From NCBI RefSeq assembly GCF_040187885.1, contig NZ_JBDPLH010000001.1, positions 558,001 through 622,000 of the forward strand: DNA of 64,000 bases, read 5' to 3'. Below the pieces are notes generated by a model that saw only the letters and a program-made list of their open reading frames with translations, was not told the origin of the DNA and ran no database searches. The position numbers were made by a program, and so were the translations under genes. Source of the DNA: Roseateles_E cavernae (lineage in GTDB: Bacteria; Pseudomonadota; Gammaproteobacteria; Burkholderiales; Burkholderiaceae_C). Positions 25,604 through 33,796 of this stretch are shown here, piece after piece (the first letter of the stretch is position 1; each line of letters begins with the position of its first letter).

Positions 25604-26383
25604 ATGCACGCCCTGTTCCTGGCCTTGTCACTGCTGCTGAGCCTGCCGCCGGCCTGGGCCTGCGGCCCTTACCGAGTCGGCTTCTACAGCTTCGGCCCCT
25701 TCTACCACCTCGATGCCCGGGGCCGGCCGGCCGGCGTCGACCATGACCTGATCAGCGCGCTGGCCCAACGCAGCGGCTGCGATCTGCGGGGCCGGCTGGA
25801 GTCGCGGGTGCGCACCTGGGCCCTGCTGGAGCGGGGCGAGCTGGATCTGACGGTTTCCGGCATCAGCACCCCCGAGCGCGAACGTCTGGCCGAGTTCTGG
25901 CCCTATCTGCGCACCCGCAACCATGTGCTGCTGCCCAAGATGCTGGCCCGGCGGATCGACTCGGCCGAGGCCTTCATGGCCGACCCCGCGCTGACTGTCG
26001 GCGTGGTGCGCGGCTTCCGCCACGGCGCCCGGCTCGATGCCTGGCTGGACCGGTTGCGCGGCCAGGGCCGGGTTCACGAGGTGACGGATTTCGACGCCCT
26101 GCTGCGGGTGCTGCGGGCCGGCCGCGTCGAGCTGGTGCTGATGCACCCGCTGAACCTGCGCCCGGCCGACAAGAACTGGCTGGAGGAGTTCAGCCTGCAG
26201 GACTGGGCCCCACAGGACGAGGTCGAGGCGGCCCTGGTGGTCTCGCGCAGCCAGGTCGGCGCGGCCGACCGCGCGCGGCTGCAGCAGGCCCTGAAGGAAC
26301 TGCTGCAGGAGGGTCTGGTCGACATCATCCTGCGCCGCCACCTCGGCGACGAGCTGGCCCGCCACGCCCGGCTGCCACGCTGA
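25604..26383 (+). CDS. Periplasmic solute-binding protein, family 3-like
   Basis: A 259-residue exported protein with signal peptide MHALFLALSLLLSLPPAWA and a mature Cys at position 20 (ACGPYRVG), which is not a good lipobox. Bac_3-type (SBP_bac_3) features: RVGFYSFGPFYHLDARGRPAGVDHDLI, LLERGELDLTVSGISTPERE, the LPKMLA hinge region and VGVVRGFRHG. No permease or ATPase gene is adjacent, so it is an orphan; such proteins can act in signalling as well as in transport. A second protein of the same superfamily is encoded at 38704-39477. It diverges from tgt. Confidence 0.8.
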   Translation: MHALFLALSLLLSLPPAWACGPYRVGFYSFGPFYHLDARGRPAGVDHDLISALAQRSGCDLRGRLESRVRTWALLERGELDLTVSGISTPERERLAEFWPYLRTRNHVLLPKMLARRIDSAEAFMADPALTVGVVRGFRHGARLDAWLDRLRGQGRVHEVTDFDALLRVLRAGRVELVLMHPLNLRPADKNWLEEFSLQDWAPQDEVEAALVVSRSQVGAADRARLQQALKELLQEGLVDIILRRHLGDELARHARLPR

Positions 26384-26422
26384 ACGAACGACCACGGGCG
26401 CGGCGGCAACGACAATGGAACC

Positions 26423-27031
26423 ATGCCCTCCAGCCTCGCCGCGCCCGTCCACAGCGAACTGATCATCAAGAAGAGCCGCTTCATCGGCCGGGTCGAGCCC
26501 TGCGCGGACCGGGCGCTGGCGCTGGCGAAGGTCGCAGAACTTCGTGAACGGCACCCGGGTGCCGTTCACGTCTGCTGGGCCCTGCTGGCCGGCGGCCAGA
26601 GCGCCGCCCATGACGACGGCGAACCCGGCGGCACCGCCGGGCGGCCGATGCTGGAGGTGCTGCGCCACCAGGACCTGGACGGCGTGCTGGCCACCGTGGT
26701 GCGCTACTGGGGCGGGGTCAAGCTGGGCGCCGGCGGCCTGCTGCGGGCCTATACCGACGCGGTGGCCCAGGCCCTGCTGAAGGCCGACAAGGTGCCGCTG
26801 CTCAAGCTGAAAACGCTGCGCTGCACCCTGCCCTACGCGATGGAAGGCCTGCTGCGCCGCGAGCTGGAGACTGCCGGGGCACAGCTGCTGGAGATGCGCC
26901 ATGGCAGCCAGGTGGAGCTGCAGTTCAGCCTGTCCGAGGCAGCGGCGGCGGCGCTGGTCGCGCGGCTGGGCGAGGCGGGCCAGGGCCGCATCGGCTGGCT
27001 AGCGCCCGAGGGCGAAGCGTCGGCCGCCTAG
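26423..27031 (+). CDS. YigZ/IMPACT family protein
   Basis: A 202-residue protein of the UPF0029/IMPACT family. Diagnostic motifs are IIKKSRFIGRVEP, HVCWALLAGG, SAAHDDGEPGGTAGRPMLEVL and VVRYWGGVKLGAGGLLRAY, with the C-terminal ferredoxin-like DUF1949 domain after residue 130. The biochemical role in bacteria is not settled. The gene lies between a solute-binding protein gene and argG on the same strand. A perfect 28-bp palindrome lies inside the coding sequence at 26543-26570. Confidence 0.9.
   Translation: MPSSLAAPVHSELIIKKSRFIGRVEPCADRALALAKVAELRERHPGAVHVCWALLAGGQSAAHDDGEPGGTAGRPMLEVLRHQDLDGVLATVVRYWGGVKLGAGGLLRAYTDAVAQALLKADKVPLLKLKTLRCTLPYAMEGLLRRELETAGAQLLEMRHGSQVELQFSLSEAAAAALVARLGEAGQGRIGWLAPEGEASAA
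26543..26570. repeat. Perfect 28-bp palindrome inside the YigZ-family gene
   Basis: The left arm CGTGAACGGCACCC is followed at once by its exact reverse complement, with no spacer. It encodes R-E-R-H-P-G-A-V-H, a plausible family sequence, so it is compatible with coding. It is unrelated to the GGCATGRGCCG sites. Confidence 0.9.
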
Positions 27032-27067
27032 AATACCGGCTTCCCTTCTAGCGCGAGAAGTCTGATC

Positions 27068-28411
27068 GTGTCCGCAACCATCCTGCAAAAGATTCCCGCC
27101 GGCGACCGCGTCGGTATCGCCTTCTCCGGAGGCCTGGACACCAGCGCCGCCGTGCACTGGATGCGCGGCAAGGGCGCCGTGCCCTGCGCCTACACGGCCA
27201 ATCTGGGCCAGCCCGACGAGAGCGACTACGACGAGATCCCGCGCAAGGCCCTGGCCTATGGCGCCGAGATCGCCCGCCTGATCGACTGCCGCGCGCAGCT
27301 GGTGGCCGAGGGCATCGCCGCGATCCAGTGCGGCGCCTTCCACATCAAGAGCGGTGGCGCCACCTACTTCAACACCACCCCGCTGGGCCGCGCCGTGACC
27401 GGCACCGCGCTGGTGGTGGCGATGCGCGACGACGGCGTCAACATCTGGGGTGACGGCTCGACCTACAAGGGCAATGACATCGAGCGCTTCTACCGCTACG
27501 GCCTGCTGGCCAACCCGGCGCTGAAGATCTACAAGCCCTGGCTGGACCAGAGCTTCATCGACGAGCTGGGCGGCCGCAAGGAGATGAGCGAGTACCTGAT
27601 CGCCCACGGCTTCGACTACAAGATGAGCGTCGAGAAGGCCTACAGCACGGACAGCAATATGCTGGGCGCCACCCATGAGGCGAAAGACCTGGAGTTCCTG
27701 AACGCCGGCATGAACATCGTCAAGCCCATCATGGGCGTGGCCTTCTGGCGCGAGGATGTGGTGGTCAAGGCCGAGACCGTGACCGTGCGCTTCGAGGAAG
27801 GCGTACCCGTGGCGCTGAACGGCCGCACCTTCGCCAACGCGGTGGAACTGTTCGCCGAGGCGAACGTGATCGGCGGCCGCCACGGCCTGGGCATGTGCGA
27901 CCAGATCGAGAACCGCATCATCGAGGCCAAGAGCCGCGGCATCTACGAAGCCCCCGGCATGGCCCTCTTGCACATCGCCTACGAGCGCCTGGTGACCGGC
28001 ATCCACAACGAAGACACCATCGAGCAGTACCGCATGAACGGCATGAAGCTGGGCCGCCTGCTGTACCAGGGCCGCTGGTTCGACCCGCAATGCCTGATGC
28101 TGCGCGAAACCGCCCAGCGCTGGGTGGCCCGCGCCATCACCGGCGAGGTGACCTTGGAGCTGCGCCGCGGCAACGACTACAGCATCATGGATACGGTAAG
28201 CCCCAATCTGACCTATGCGCCCGAGCGCCTGTCGATGGAAAAGGTCGAAGACGCCGCCTTCACCCCGGCCGACCGCATCGGCCAGCTGACCATGCGCAAT
28301 CTGGACATCATCGACACCCGCCAGAAGCTGGGCATCTACAGCGCCACCGGACTGCTGGGCAGCCAGAGCGAAGGCAGCGTGAAGCTGCTGACGGGGGGCG
28401 GGAAGGACTGA
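27068..28411 (+). CDS. argG: Argininosuccinate synthase
   Basis: A 447-residue enzyme that joins citrulline and aspartate using ATP in arginine synthesis. It belongs to the long form of the family, typical of E. coli-like proteobacterial ArgG. Motifs: the PP-loop VGIAFSGGLDTSAAVHWM, YTANLGQPDESDYDEIPRKALAYGA, the block GGATYFNTTPLGRAVTGTALV (substrate binding) and DGSTYKGNDIERFYRYG. The start codon is GTG 27068, giving MSATILQKIPAGDRV. A terminator follows at 28438. Confidence 0.97.
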   Translation: MSATILQKIPAGDRVGIAFSGGLDTSAAVHWMRGKGAVPCAYTANLGQPDESDYDEIPRKALAYGAEIARLIDCRAQLVAEGIAAIQCGAFHIKSGGATYFNTTPLGRAVTGTALVVAMRDDGVNIWGDGSTYKGNDIERFYRYGLLANPALKIYKPWLDQSFIDELGGRKEMSEYLIAHGFDYKMSVEKAYSTDSNMLGATHEAKDLEFLNAGMNIVKPIMGVAFWREDVVVKAETVTVRFEEGVPVALNGRTFANAVELFAEANVIGGRHGLGMCDQIENRIIEAKSRGIYEAPGMALLHIAYERLVTGIHNEDTIEQYRMNGMKLGRLLYQGRWFDPQCLMLRETAQRWVARAITGEVTLELRRGNDYSIMDTVSPNLTYAPERLSMEKVEDAAFTPADRIGQLTMRNLDIIDTRQKLGIYSATGLLGSQSEGSVKLLTGGGKD

Positions 28412-28437
28412 TTTCAGTTCGCATCCTGCGATGAACG

Positions 28438-28465
28438 ACGGCCGCCTTTGGCGGCCGTTTGCTTT
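28438..28465 (+). terminator. Terminator after argG
   Basis: Stem ACGGCCGCC/GGCGGCCGT with a TTT loop, followed by TTGCTTTG, 26 bp after the argG stop. The leftward esterase gene ends at 28488, so a bidirectional role is possible. Confidence 0.8.
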
Positions 28466-28487
28466 GTGCCAATGCGCACATCTGGAT

Positions 28488-29642
28488 TCAGTTGGGTCCT
28501 TTCAGGCGCCAGCGGTCAATCACCTTGATCAGCCACTTGGAAATTGCCCGGTGATCTTGCAGGGAGGCATGCCAATGACAGCCCTGGACATCGAGGGCCG
28601 CCATGTCAATGCCGAAGGCGTCGATTCGTGAATAGCCCGCCCGCTTGTGGTGGGCTATGACTTCGCGCACGCGGTCCCGCAGGCGAGGGTCGCCCGTTTC
28701 AGGAACGCCGAGCACGAACAATGCATGGCTTCCATATTGACTTCGGAGTGCACCCAGGAAGTCAACGTAGGCCTCTTCGAATTTCGGCGCCAGCGTCGCC
28801 ATATTCCATCGCTGGCTTGCATCGATGGCGGCAAAGTCGGGGCCCCCGAGGGTCACCACCACAACGCTCGGATTCCAATGCTCGGGCTTGACCCACACAC
28901 TCAGGGGATCGTGGACGATGGCTCTGTTGGCATAGGTCCTGTAATCGGTGCCCGGGAACCCGTCTGCATAGTTCCTCACCAAGCCAAGACCGGCGTAGGC
29001 ATTGAGGTGGAGTTCGGCGCCATAGTGCTCGGCGGTCAAGCCGGCAAAGGACAGGGCACTGTTGGTGGAGGCCGAAACCTCCGCATCGGTGCATTCCCTT
29101 TTGATCGCCGAGTTGCCATAGCCCAGCGTCAAAGAGTCTCCAATAAAGACCATCTGGTCCGCGCGAGGTTTGGGGGCAGGCAGCAGCTTGTCGCCAGGTC
29201 GAACTTCGAAGCCGAAGAAGCGTCCACTGGCGTGGGTCGACTCATTTCGCTTGAATACCTTGATGCGATGCTCGCCCGCGCCAAGGCCCTGCACCCAGAC
29301 GGTTCGGTTGCCTGGTTCCGAGATCACTTCCTTGTGCTGGCCGTCGATCTCAATATTGAAATGACTGCTGCTGTCGGCAAACTTGAGGCCGATCGCTGAC
29401 CCGGAGAAGCGCCCTTCAAAAGAGATGCCCGGCCAGCTGTACTCGACCGCATCGCGATGCGGCTTGACACGACCCACCACATGAATCGCCGCATGGTCGA
29501 ATGGCTCAGGCCCTGGTCGGTCGGCTTCGGGTTTTCTTGCAAGGCTGCCGTTGCCGCAAGCGCTGAGGAACACGGACAGGAGCGCGCCCGATAACAGCGC
29601 ATGAAAGGCCCGGCCAGGGCTGGCGAGCTGCCACTGCTTCAT
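28488..29642 (-). CDS. SGNH/GDSL lipoprotein esterase, carbohydrate esterase family 2-like
   Basis: About 384 residues from ATG 29642 (a GTG nine bases further upstream is also possible). A lipoprotein signal ends LSVFLSAC-GNG. The N-terminal jelly-roll region (residues about 50-150) contains YSWPGISFEGRFSGSAIGLKF, as in CE2 acetyl-xylan esterases. The SGNH domain has block I MVFIGDSLTLGYG, the block II/III region with NAYAGLGLVRNYADG and VVVTLGGPDF (GGPDF where many members have GTND), and a catalytic His in GCHWHASLQDH. Members remove acetyl groups from plant or exopolysaccharides; the substrate here is unknown. Its GC content and codon bias are lower than those of its neighbours, consistent with transfer. 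It is convergent with argG. Confidence 0.82.
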   Translation of the reverse strand: MKQWQLASPGRAFHALLSGALLSVFLSACGNGSLARKPEADRPGPEPFDHAAIHVVGRVKPHRDAVEYSWPGISFEGRFSGSAIGLKFADSSSHFNIEIDGQHKEVISEPGNRTVWVQGLGAGEHRIKVFKRNESTHASGRFFGFEVRPGDKLLPAPKPRADQMVFIGDSLTLGYGNSAIKRECTDAEVSASTNSALSFAGLTAEHYGAELHLNAYAGLGLVRNYADGFPGTDYRTYANRAIVHDPLSVWVKPEHWNPSVVVVTLGGPDFAAIDASQRWNMATLAPKFEEAYVDFLGALRSQYGSHALFVLGVPETGDPRLRDRVREVIAHHKRAGYSRIDAFGIDMAALDVQGCHWHASLQDHRAISKWLIKVIDRWRLKGPN

Positions 29643-29819
29643 CGTTTTCACTCAACAGCCCTCGGTGTTGGCAGGAAACTCATGCGCAAGATTGAAGGAA
29701 TGGCAGATGGGTTGAATCGCCCCGAATTCCTAGACACTCTTGAGCCCTGGCTGACCTGAACCTGGGCGGCAATCTTCAGGTATTCGGCGCCATCGTACCG
29801 GCTTGACCCATCACCCCAT

Positions 29820-29839
29820 CTGATGCGGCAGCGCATCAG
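29820..29839. promoter_or_regulatory. Hairpin/palindrome upstream of the vapB/vapC relic
   Basis: Perfect 8-bp arms CTGATGCG and CGCATCAG around GCAG, 21 bp before the ATG at 29861. Toxin-antitoxin operons are usually autoregulated through such palindromes, so this may be the relic's old operator. Confidence 0.4.
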
Positions 29840-29860
29840 TCTTGATGACGACAGCCCGCC

Positions 29861-30028
29861 ATGAGAACCACGGTCACGATAGAGGGCGAGTTGTACGCGA
29901 AGGCCCTGGAGCGGGCCTCGGTCATCCTGACACCGGGAGCCGTGCTGTGGTCGCAGGACAAGCGGCTGGTGGCCCTGGCCGAGCGCTATGGCGTGATGCA
30001 GCGCCCGGCCGAGCACTGGAGGCGATAG
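29861..30028 (+). pseudogene. Fused vapB/vapC toxin-antitoxin remnant
   Basis: A 55-codon open frame from ATG to TAG. Its first 20 residues, MRTTVTIEGELYAKALERAS, match the N-terminal strand of VapB-type antitoxins (MRTT-x-T-x-D-x-x-L). The rest, GAVLWSQDKRLVALAERYGV, matches the C-terminal end of VapC PIN-domain toxins (GA-x-LWT-x-D-x-RL-x-x-x-AE-x-x-GV). The antitoxin C-terminus and the PIN acidic active site are absent. An in-frame deletion joining the two genes best explains it. The surrounding 29652-30123 holds no other gene that I can support. Confidence 0.6.
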
Positions 30029-30123
30029 CCCCCTGCAGTTGAAGGCCCGTCCCGTGCGCCATGCGCGCATTTCGGGCCTAGACTGCATCACAGCCGCGAT
30101 CGTCGTGGCCATGGAGGTCTGGC

Positions 30124-31230
30124 ATGAACAACACCAAGCTCACGACTCGCCGGGCCTGGCTGGGACTGATGCGGGGCCTGATGGCCCTGGCTCTGCTGGC
30201 CGGGGCCACAACGCTGGTGCAGGCAGCGGGCGGCGGCAACAAGGGTGGCGCGACGCCGACCACCAGCACCAAGGCCTACGACTACTACCTGACCGGCCAG
30301 GCCGCCGACATGCAGCCGGCCGCGCCGGCGACGCCCATGCTGGTGCTGATGGGCGGCGGCCTCGATGTCGACAGCGCCTTCGAGGCCATGATCGCCAAGG
30401 CCCGTGGCAATGCCGGCGGCAAGATCGACATCGTCATCATCCGCGCCTCCGGCGCCGACGGCTACAACGACTATCTGTACCAGATGGCCCCCGACGGGGT
30501 CGACTCGGTCGAGACCCTGGTCATCAAGAGCCGCGACGGCGCCAACAACGCCGAAGTGAACCGCATCGTCGCCGGCGCCGACCTGCTGTTCATCGGCGGC
30601 GGCGACCAGTGGAACTACATCAATCTCTGGAAGGGCACGGCGCTGGACACCACGCTGCAGGGCCTGGCCGCGCGCAAGGTGCCGTTCGGCGGCACCAGCG
30701 CCGGCCTGGCCGTGCTGGGCCAGATCGACTTCTCGGCGCAGTACGACACGATCACCTCCAGCCAGGCCATGAACAACCCCTACGACCGCAAAGTGGCCCT
30801 CGACCGCGGCTTCGTCACCGGCCTGCGCGGCCTGGCCAACACGATCACCGATGCGCACCTGGTGACGCGCGACCGCATGGGCCGCCTGATGACCTTCCTC
30901 GCCCGCATCATCGCCGACGGCTGGGTCGGCGCCGCCGAGCAGGCACGCGGCATCGGTGTCGACGAGGCCACGGCCGTCGTCGTCGACGATGGCATCGCCT
31001 CGGTGCAGGGCAGCGGCGCGGCCTACTTCCTGCAACCGGCGATCGCGGCAACGACGATCAAGCCGAAGACGCCGCTGACCTTCCGCAATGTGCGTGTCGA
31101 CCGGCTGCGCGCGCAGCAAGGCTCATTCAATCTGCTCAACTGGACGCCTGGCAGCGGCGCGACGCCCTACTCGCTATCGGTCGAAGCGGGCGTGCTGACC
31201 TCCTCGGGCAGCAATGGCAGCCCTTACTGA
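30124..31230 (+). CDS. Cyanophycinase-like S51 family peptidase
   Basis: A 368-residue exported protein; signal segment GLMALALLAGATTLVQAA after an N-terminal TTRRAWLG. The S51/glutamine-amidotransferase-like fold shows LVLMGGGLDVDSAFEAM, KIDIVIIRASGADGYN, GADLLFIGGGDQWNY (the GG-x-DQ element) and the nucleophile elbow PFGGTSAGLAVLG with Ser. A LVTRDRMGRLMTFLAR helix and GIGVDEATAVVV follow, as in CphB/CphE-type cyanophycinases that split the Asp-Arg storage polymer. Extracellular forms scavenge cyanophycin from the environment. Substrate specificity cannot be proven from motifs alone. Confidence 0.88.
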   Translation: MNNTKLTTRRAWLGLMRGLMALALLAGATTLVQAAGGGNKGGATPTTSTKAYDYYLTGQAADMQPAAPATPMLVLMGGGLDVDSAFEAMIAKARGNAGGKIDIVIIRASGADGYNDYLYQMAPDGVDSVETLVIKSRDGANNAEVNRIVAGADLLFIGGGDQWNYINLWKGTALDTTLQGLAARKVPFGGTSAGLAVLGQIDFSAQYDTITSSQAMNNPYDRKVALDRGFVTGLRGLANTITDAHLVTRDRMGRLMTFLARIIADGWVGAAEQARGIGVDEATAVVVDDGIASVQGSGAAYFLQPAIAATTIKPKTPLTFRNVRVDRLRAQQGSFNLLNWTPGSGATPYSLSVEAGVLTSSGSNGSPY

Positions 31231-31353
31231 GCTTCGTGAGCCGGCATTCGGACCGGCGCAGGAGGCGGACGAAGCACTGCAGACAACCCTGCTGGCCGCC
31301 TGACGGGCCTAGGTGCTCGGTGCTGCTACTTGGGCGCCCCTCAAGCTCTCGAA

Positions 31354-31935
31354 TCAGCCCCTGCGGCGGCGCACGGCCAGTCCGAGCAGGCCCAGCCCGC
31401 CCAGCATCAGTGCGGAGGTCCCGGGCTCGGGCACGACCGTCACAAAGGTGCGGATCTCGCCGCCCGGAAAATTATTGGTGTGGATGTTGAAGTAGGCCTG
31501 TCCCGACGCCAGGTTGGCGATGAGCCGGGCCTCAGCGGACGCCGCGGTGCCGCCGCTGCCGGTCAGGAAGGTGCCGCCGTACTGCGTGGTGTCGGTGAGG
31601 TCGATGATCCTGGTGTAGGAACCCGACGCCACGCCCAGCGGGAACAAGGGCAGCATGCCGCCCTGCGCCAGCGCCACCCCGGCGGTGCCGGCGTTCGCGT
31701 TGAGGGTGCAGCAGTGGATATGGGCGTTGGTCGTCACACCCGACAGCCCTGCCCATGTGGCCTGGATCAGCAGGGTGTGGCCGTCGCTGTCGTACTCCAG
31801 GGCCAGCGTGCCCGATCCGGAGGCGCCCGGCACCTCGGCGCCGAAGCTGCCGGCGAAGTGGGTCGAGTGTGCCGAGGCTGCCGCCGAGCCAAGCAGGAGT
31901 GCGGCCGAGAGCAGGACAGTGGAAGCAGATCTCAT
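31354..31935 (-). CDS. CHRD-domain PEP-CTERM protein
   Basis: A 193-residue protein; ATG 31935 is preceded by GGAGACGACG. Signal peptide MRSASTVLLSAALLLGSAAASAHS. The body is a CHRD domain: FAGSFGAEVPGASGSGTLAL, GLSGVTTNAHIHC (the His of the fold), a TRIIDLTDTTQYG segment, and AYFNIHTNNFPGGEIRTFV. It ends with VPEPGTSALMLGGLGLLGLAVRRRRG, a PEP-CTERM signal. CHRD domains occur in chordin and in bacterial secreted proteins of unknown role. It is convergent with the cyanophycinase-like gene. Confidence 0.92.
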   Translation of the reverse strand: MRSASTVLLSAALLLGSAAASAHSTHFAGSFGAEVPGASGSGTLALEYDSDGHTLLIQATWAGLSGVTTNAHIHCCTLNANAGTAGVALAQGGMLPLFPLGVASGSYTRIIDLTDTTQYGGTFLTGSGGTAASAEARLIANLASGQAYFNIHTNNFPGGEIRTFVTVVPEPGTSALMLGGLGLLGLAVRRRRG

Positions 31936-32116
31936 CGTCGTCTCCGTGGGGTGGCTTGTGGAGCTGCGATTGAGCACCGCGCGCCCAGCGCTGGGAACCC
32001 CCTAACAACCAGCCCCGGTCTGCGCCTCGAATGCAACAACCCCAAAGGGTGATTCCCTGCCAGGCGACGGGTGAACATACTGGCCGCCGGACGGTTAAGC
32101 CTTGCGGAGGACGAGC

Positions 32117-32572
32117 ATGACGGGTTTGCTGAATCGCTGGTTCGGGCCCCGGCCCGCCGAGGCCCCGCTGGCGCCGCTGCGCGACCCGGCGCTGGGCCCG
32201 CTGCGCTGGGACGAGGACGCCGAGGGCTGGGTCGGCGAGATCGCAGGGGCCGAGGCCGGCGCCGCCCGCCTCTATCTCGGCGCCGGCTCGGCCCGCCAAT
32301 ACCCGAGCGAGGCGATGCTTGGCCTGCTCAGGGAGCCGAGCCGGGAATTTTTCAGGCTGGTGCCGCTGGCCCGGGACTATCTGTGCGAGAACATGGACAT
32401 GGACGCCTGGCTGGCCGACCCGCAGGCCTTCCGGGTCCAGGGGCTGGAGTCCTACAGCCACCACCTGGCCGAGGGCGTCTACACCATCACCTTCACGAAC
32501 GGCGACAGCGAGGCCGTCTGGAAGGTGCACTTCCAGGACGGGCGGCCGGTGGATTGCGGCATCGACGACTGA
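32117..32572 (+). CDS. Hypothetical protein, cytoplasmic
   Basis: A 151-residue acidic protein from ATG 32117, with GGAGG just upstream (a TTG 15 bases earlier is less likely). No signal or membrane segment. It contains LRDPALGPLRWDEDAEGWVGEI and a C-terminal ITFTNGDSEAVWKVHFQDGRPVDCGIDD that looks like a small beta-domain. I do not recognise the family. It is followed by two other small genes on the same strand. Confidence 0.65.
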   Translation: MTGLLNRWFGPRPAEAPLAPLRDPALGPLRWDEDAEGWVGEIAGAEAGAARLYLGAGSARQYPSEAMLGLLREPSREFFRLVPLARDYLCENMDMDAWLADPQAFRVQGLESYSHHLAEGVYTITFTNGDSEAVWKVHFQDGRPVDCGIDD

Positions 32573-32664
32573 GGCCGGCACGCGGCCGGGTTGGAGGCTT
32601 GCTGCCATAACGCTGTCTGTAGCCCCATGCACACTGCGGAACCCAATTCAGCAGGCCTCCGACC

Positions 32665-33189
32665 ATGAGCCAGCCCAGCGCCGCCCCCGCCGATTTCGAT
32701 TTCATCATCGGCCACTGGACCGTTCACCATCGCCGCCTGAGAGAGCGCCTGGCGGGCTGCAGCGAGTGGCAGGAATTCAGCGGCAGCTCGAGCACGCGGA
32801 AAATCCTCGGCGGCTTCGGCAATGTCGAGGACAACCTGCTGGCCCTGCCGAAGGGCGAGTACCGGGCTGCGGCCCTGCCGAAGGGCGAGTACCGGGCTGC
32901 GGCCTTGCGCTCCTTCGACCCGGCCAGCGGGCAATGGTCGATCTGGTGGCTGGACGCGCGCCGACCGCAGGGGCTGGATGTGCCTGTGGTCGGACGCTTC
33001 GCCAAGGGTATCGGCAGCTTCTTCGCCGACGACGCGCTGGACGGGCGGCCGATCCGGGTGCGCTTCCTCTGGTCGGTGCCGGCCTCGGGGCTGCCGCGCT
33101 GGGAGCAGGCCTTCTCGGCCGATGCCGGCCAGACCTGGGAAACCAACTGGACCATGGACTTCAGCCCCGCCCCCGCCGACACTGCCTGA
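32665..33189 (+). CDS. DUF1579-like protein with an internal 30-bp tandem duplication
   Basis: A 174-residue soluble protein. The start FDFIIGHWTVHHRRLRERL and EWQEFSGSSS...GGFGNVEDN follow the pattern of small lipocalin-like DUF1579 relatives. After this comes ALPKGEYRAA repeated twice exactly at DNA level (30-bp unit, 32841-32870 and 32871-32900), inserting ten residues in frame between conserved strands. It overlaps no neighbour and is followed 1 nt later by the YdeI-like gene. Function unknown. Confidence 0.75.
   Translation: MSQPSAAPADFDFIIGHWTVHHRRLRERLAGCSEWQEFSGSSSTRKILGGFGNVEDNLLALPKGEYRAAALPKGEYRAAALRSFDPASGQWSIWWLDARRPQGLDVPVVGRFAKGIGSFFADDALDGRPIRVRFLWSVPASGLPRWEQAFSADAGQTWETNWTMDFSPAPADTA
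32841..32900. repeat. Exact 30-bp tandem duplication in the coding sequence
   Basis: Two identical 30-bp copies starting GGCCCTGCCGAAGGGC, each encoding ALPKGEYRAA in frame. No divergence between copies, so either very recent or an assembly artefact. Confidence 0.95.
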
Positions 33190-33190
33190 A

Positions 33191-33766
33191 ATGAGCACCC
33201 CCGCCCCGCAGTTCTTCCGCGATGCGCTGGCCTGGCGCGCCTGGCTGCAAGCCCATGCCGCGAGCGCCACCGAGCTGCTGGTGGGCTTTCGCAAGGTCGG
33301 CACGGGCGCGGCCGGCCTGCGCTGGCCCGAGTCGGTCGACGAGGCGCTGTGCTTCGGCTGGATCGACGGGGTGCGCAAGCGCATCGACGACGCGCATTAC
33401 CAGATCCGCTTCACGCCGCGCCGGCCCGGCTCGATCTGGAGCCAGGTCAATATCGACAAGGTCGCACGACTGCAGGCCGAGGGCCGCATGAGGCCGGCCG
33501 GGCTGGCGGCCTTTGCACTGCGCAGCGCCGAGCGCTCGGCCATCTATTCGCACGAGCAGGCCGAAGTCGCCGAACTGCGGCCCGAGGAGCTGCACGAGTT
33601 CCGCCGCGCCGCAGCGGCCTGGGCATTCTTCGAGGGCAAGGCGCCGCCGAGCTACCGCAAGCGGTTGCTGCACTGGGTCTGCAGCGCCAAGAAGGACCCA
33701 ACCCGCGCGGCCCGTCTCGCCAAGCTGATCGCGGCCTGCGAGCGCGGCGAACAGCTGGGATGGTGA
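33191..33766 (+). CDS. YdeI/OmpD-associated family protein
   Basis: A 191-residue protein starting at ATG 33191, two bases after the previous stop. Family motifs: ATELLVGFRKVGTGAAGLRWPESVDEALCFGWIDGVRKRID, RFTPRRPGSIWSQVNIDKVARLQAEGRM, and SYRKRLLHWVCSAKKDPTRAARLAKLI at the end. The YdeI family is linked with bacteriocin or peptide resistance in some bacteria, but its biochemical role is unclear. The second domain (residues 125-190) is the usual helical tail. Likely co-transcribed with the DUF1579-like gene. Confidence 0.9.
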   Translation: MSTPAPQFFRDALAWRAWLQAHAASATELLVGFRKVGTGAAGLRWPESVDEALCFGWIDGVRKRIDDAHYQIRFTPRRPGSIWSQVNIDKVARLQAEGRMRPAGLAAFALRSAERSAIYSHEQAEVAELRPEELHEFRRAAAAWAFFEGKAPPSYRKRLLHWVCSAKKDPTRAARLAKLIAACERGEQLGW

Positions 33767-33796
33767 GCCGGCGAGGAAAGCCCGCTGCCGGCCCGC

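Noticed and set aside
29648..30112. Leftward 154-codon frame in the gap after the esterase
   Set aside because: No domain or signal, antisense to the vapB/vapC remnant, poor codon pattern.
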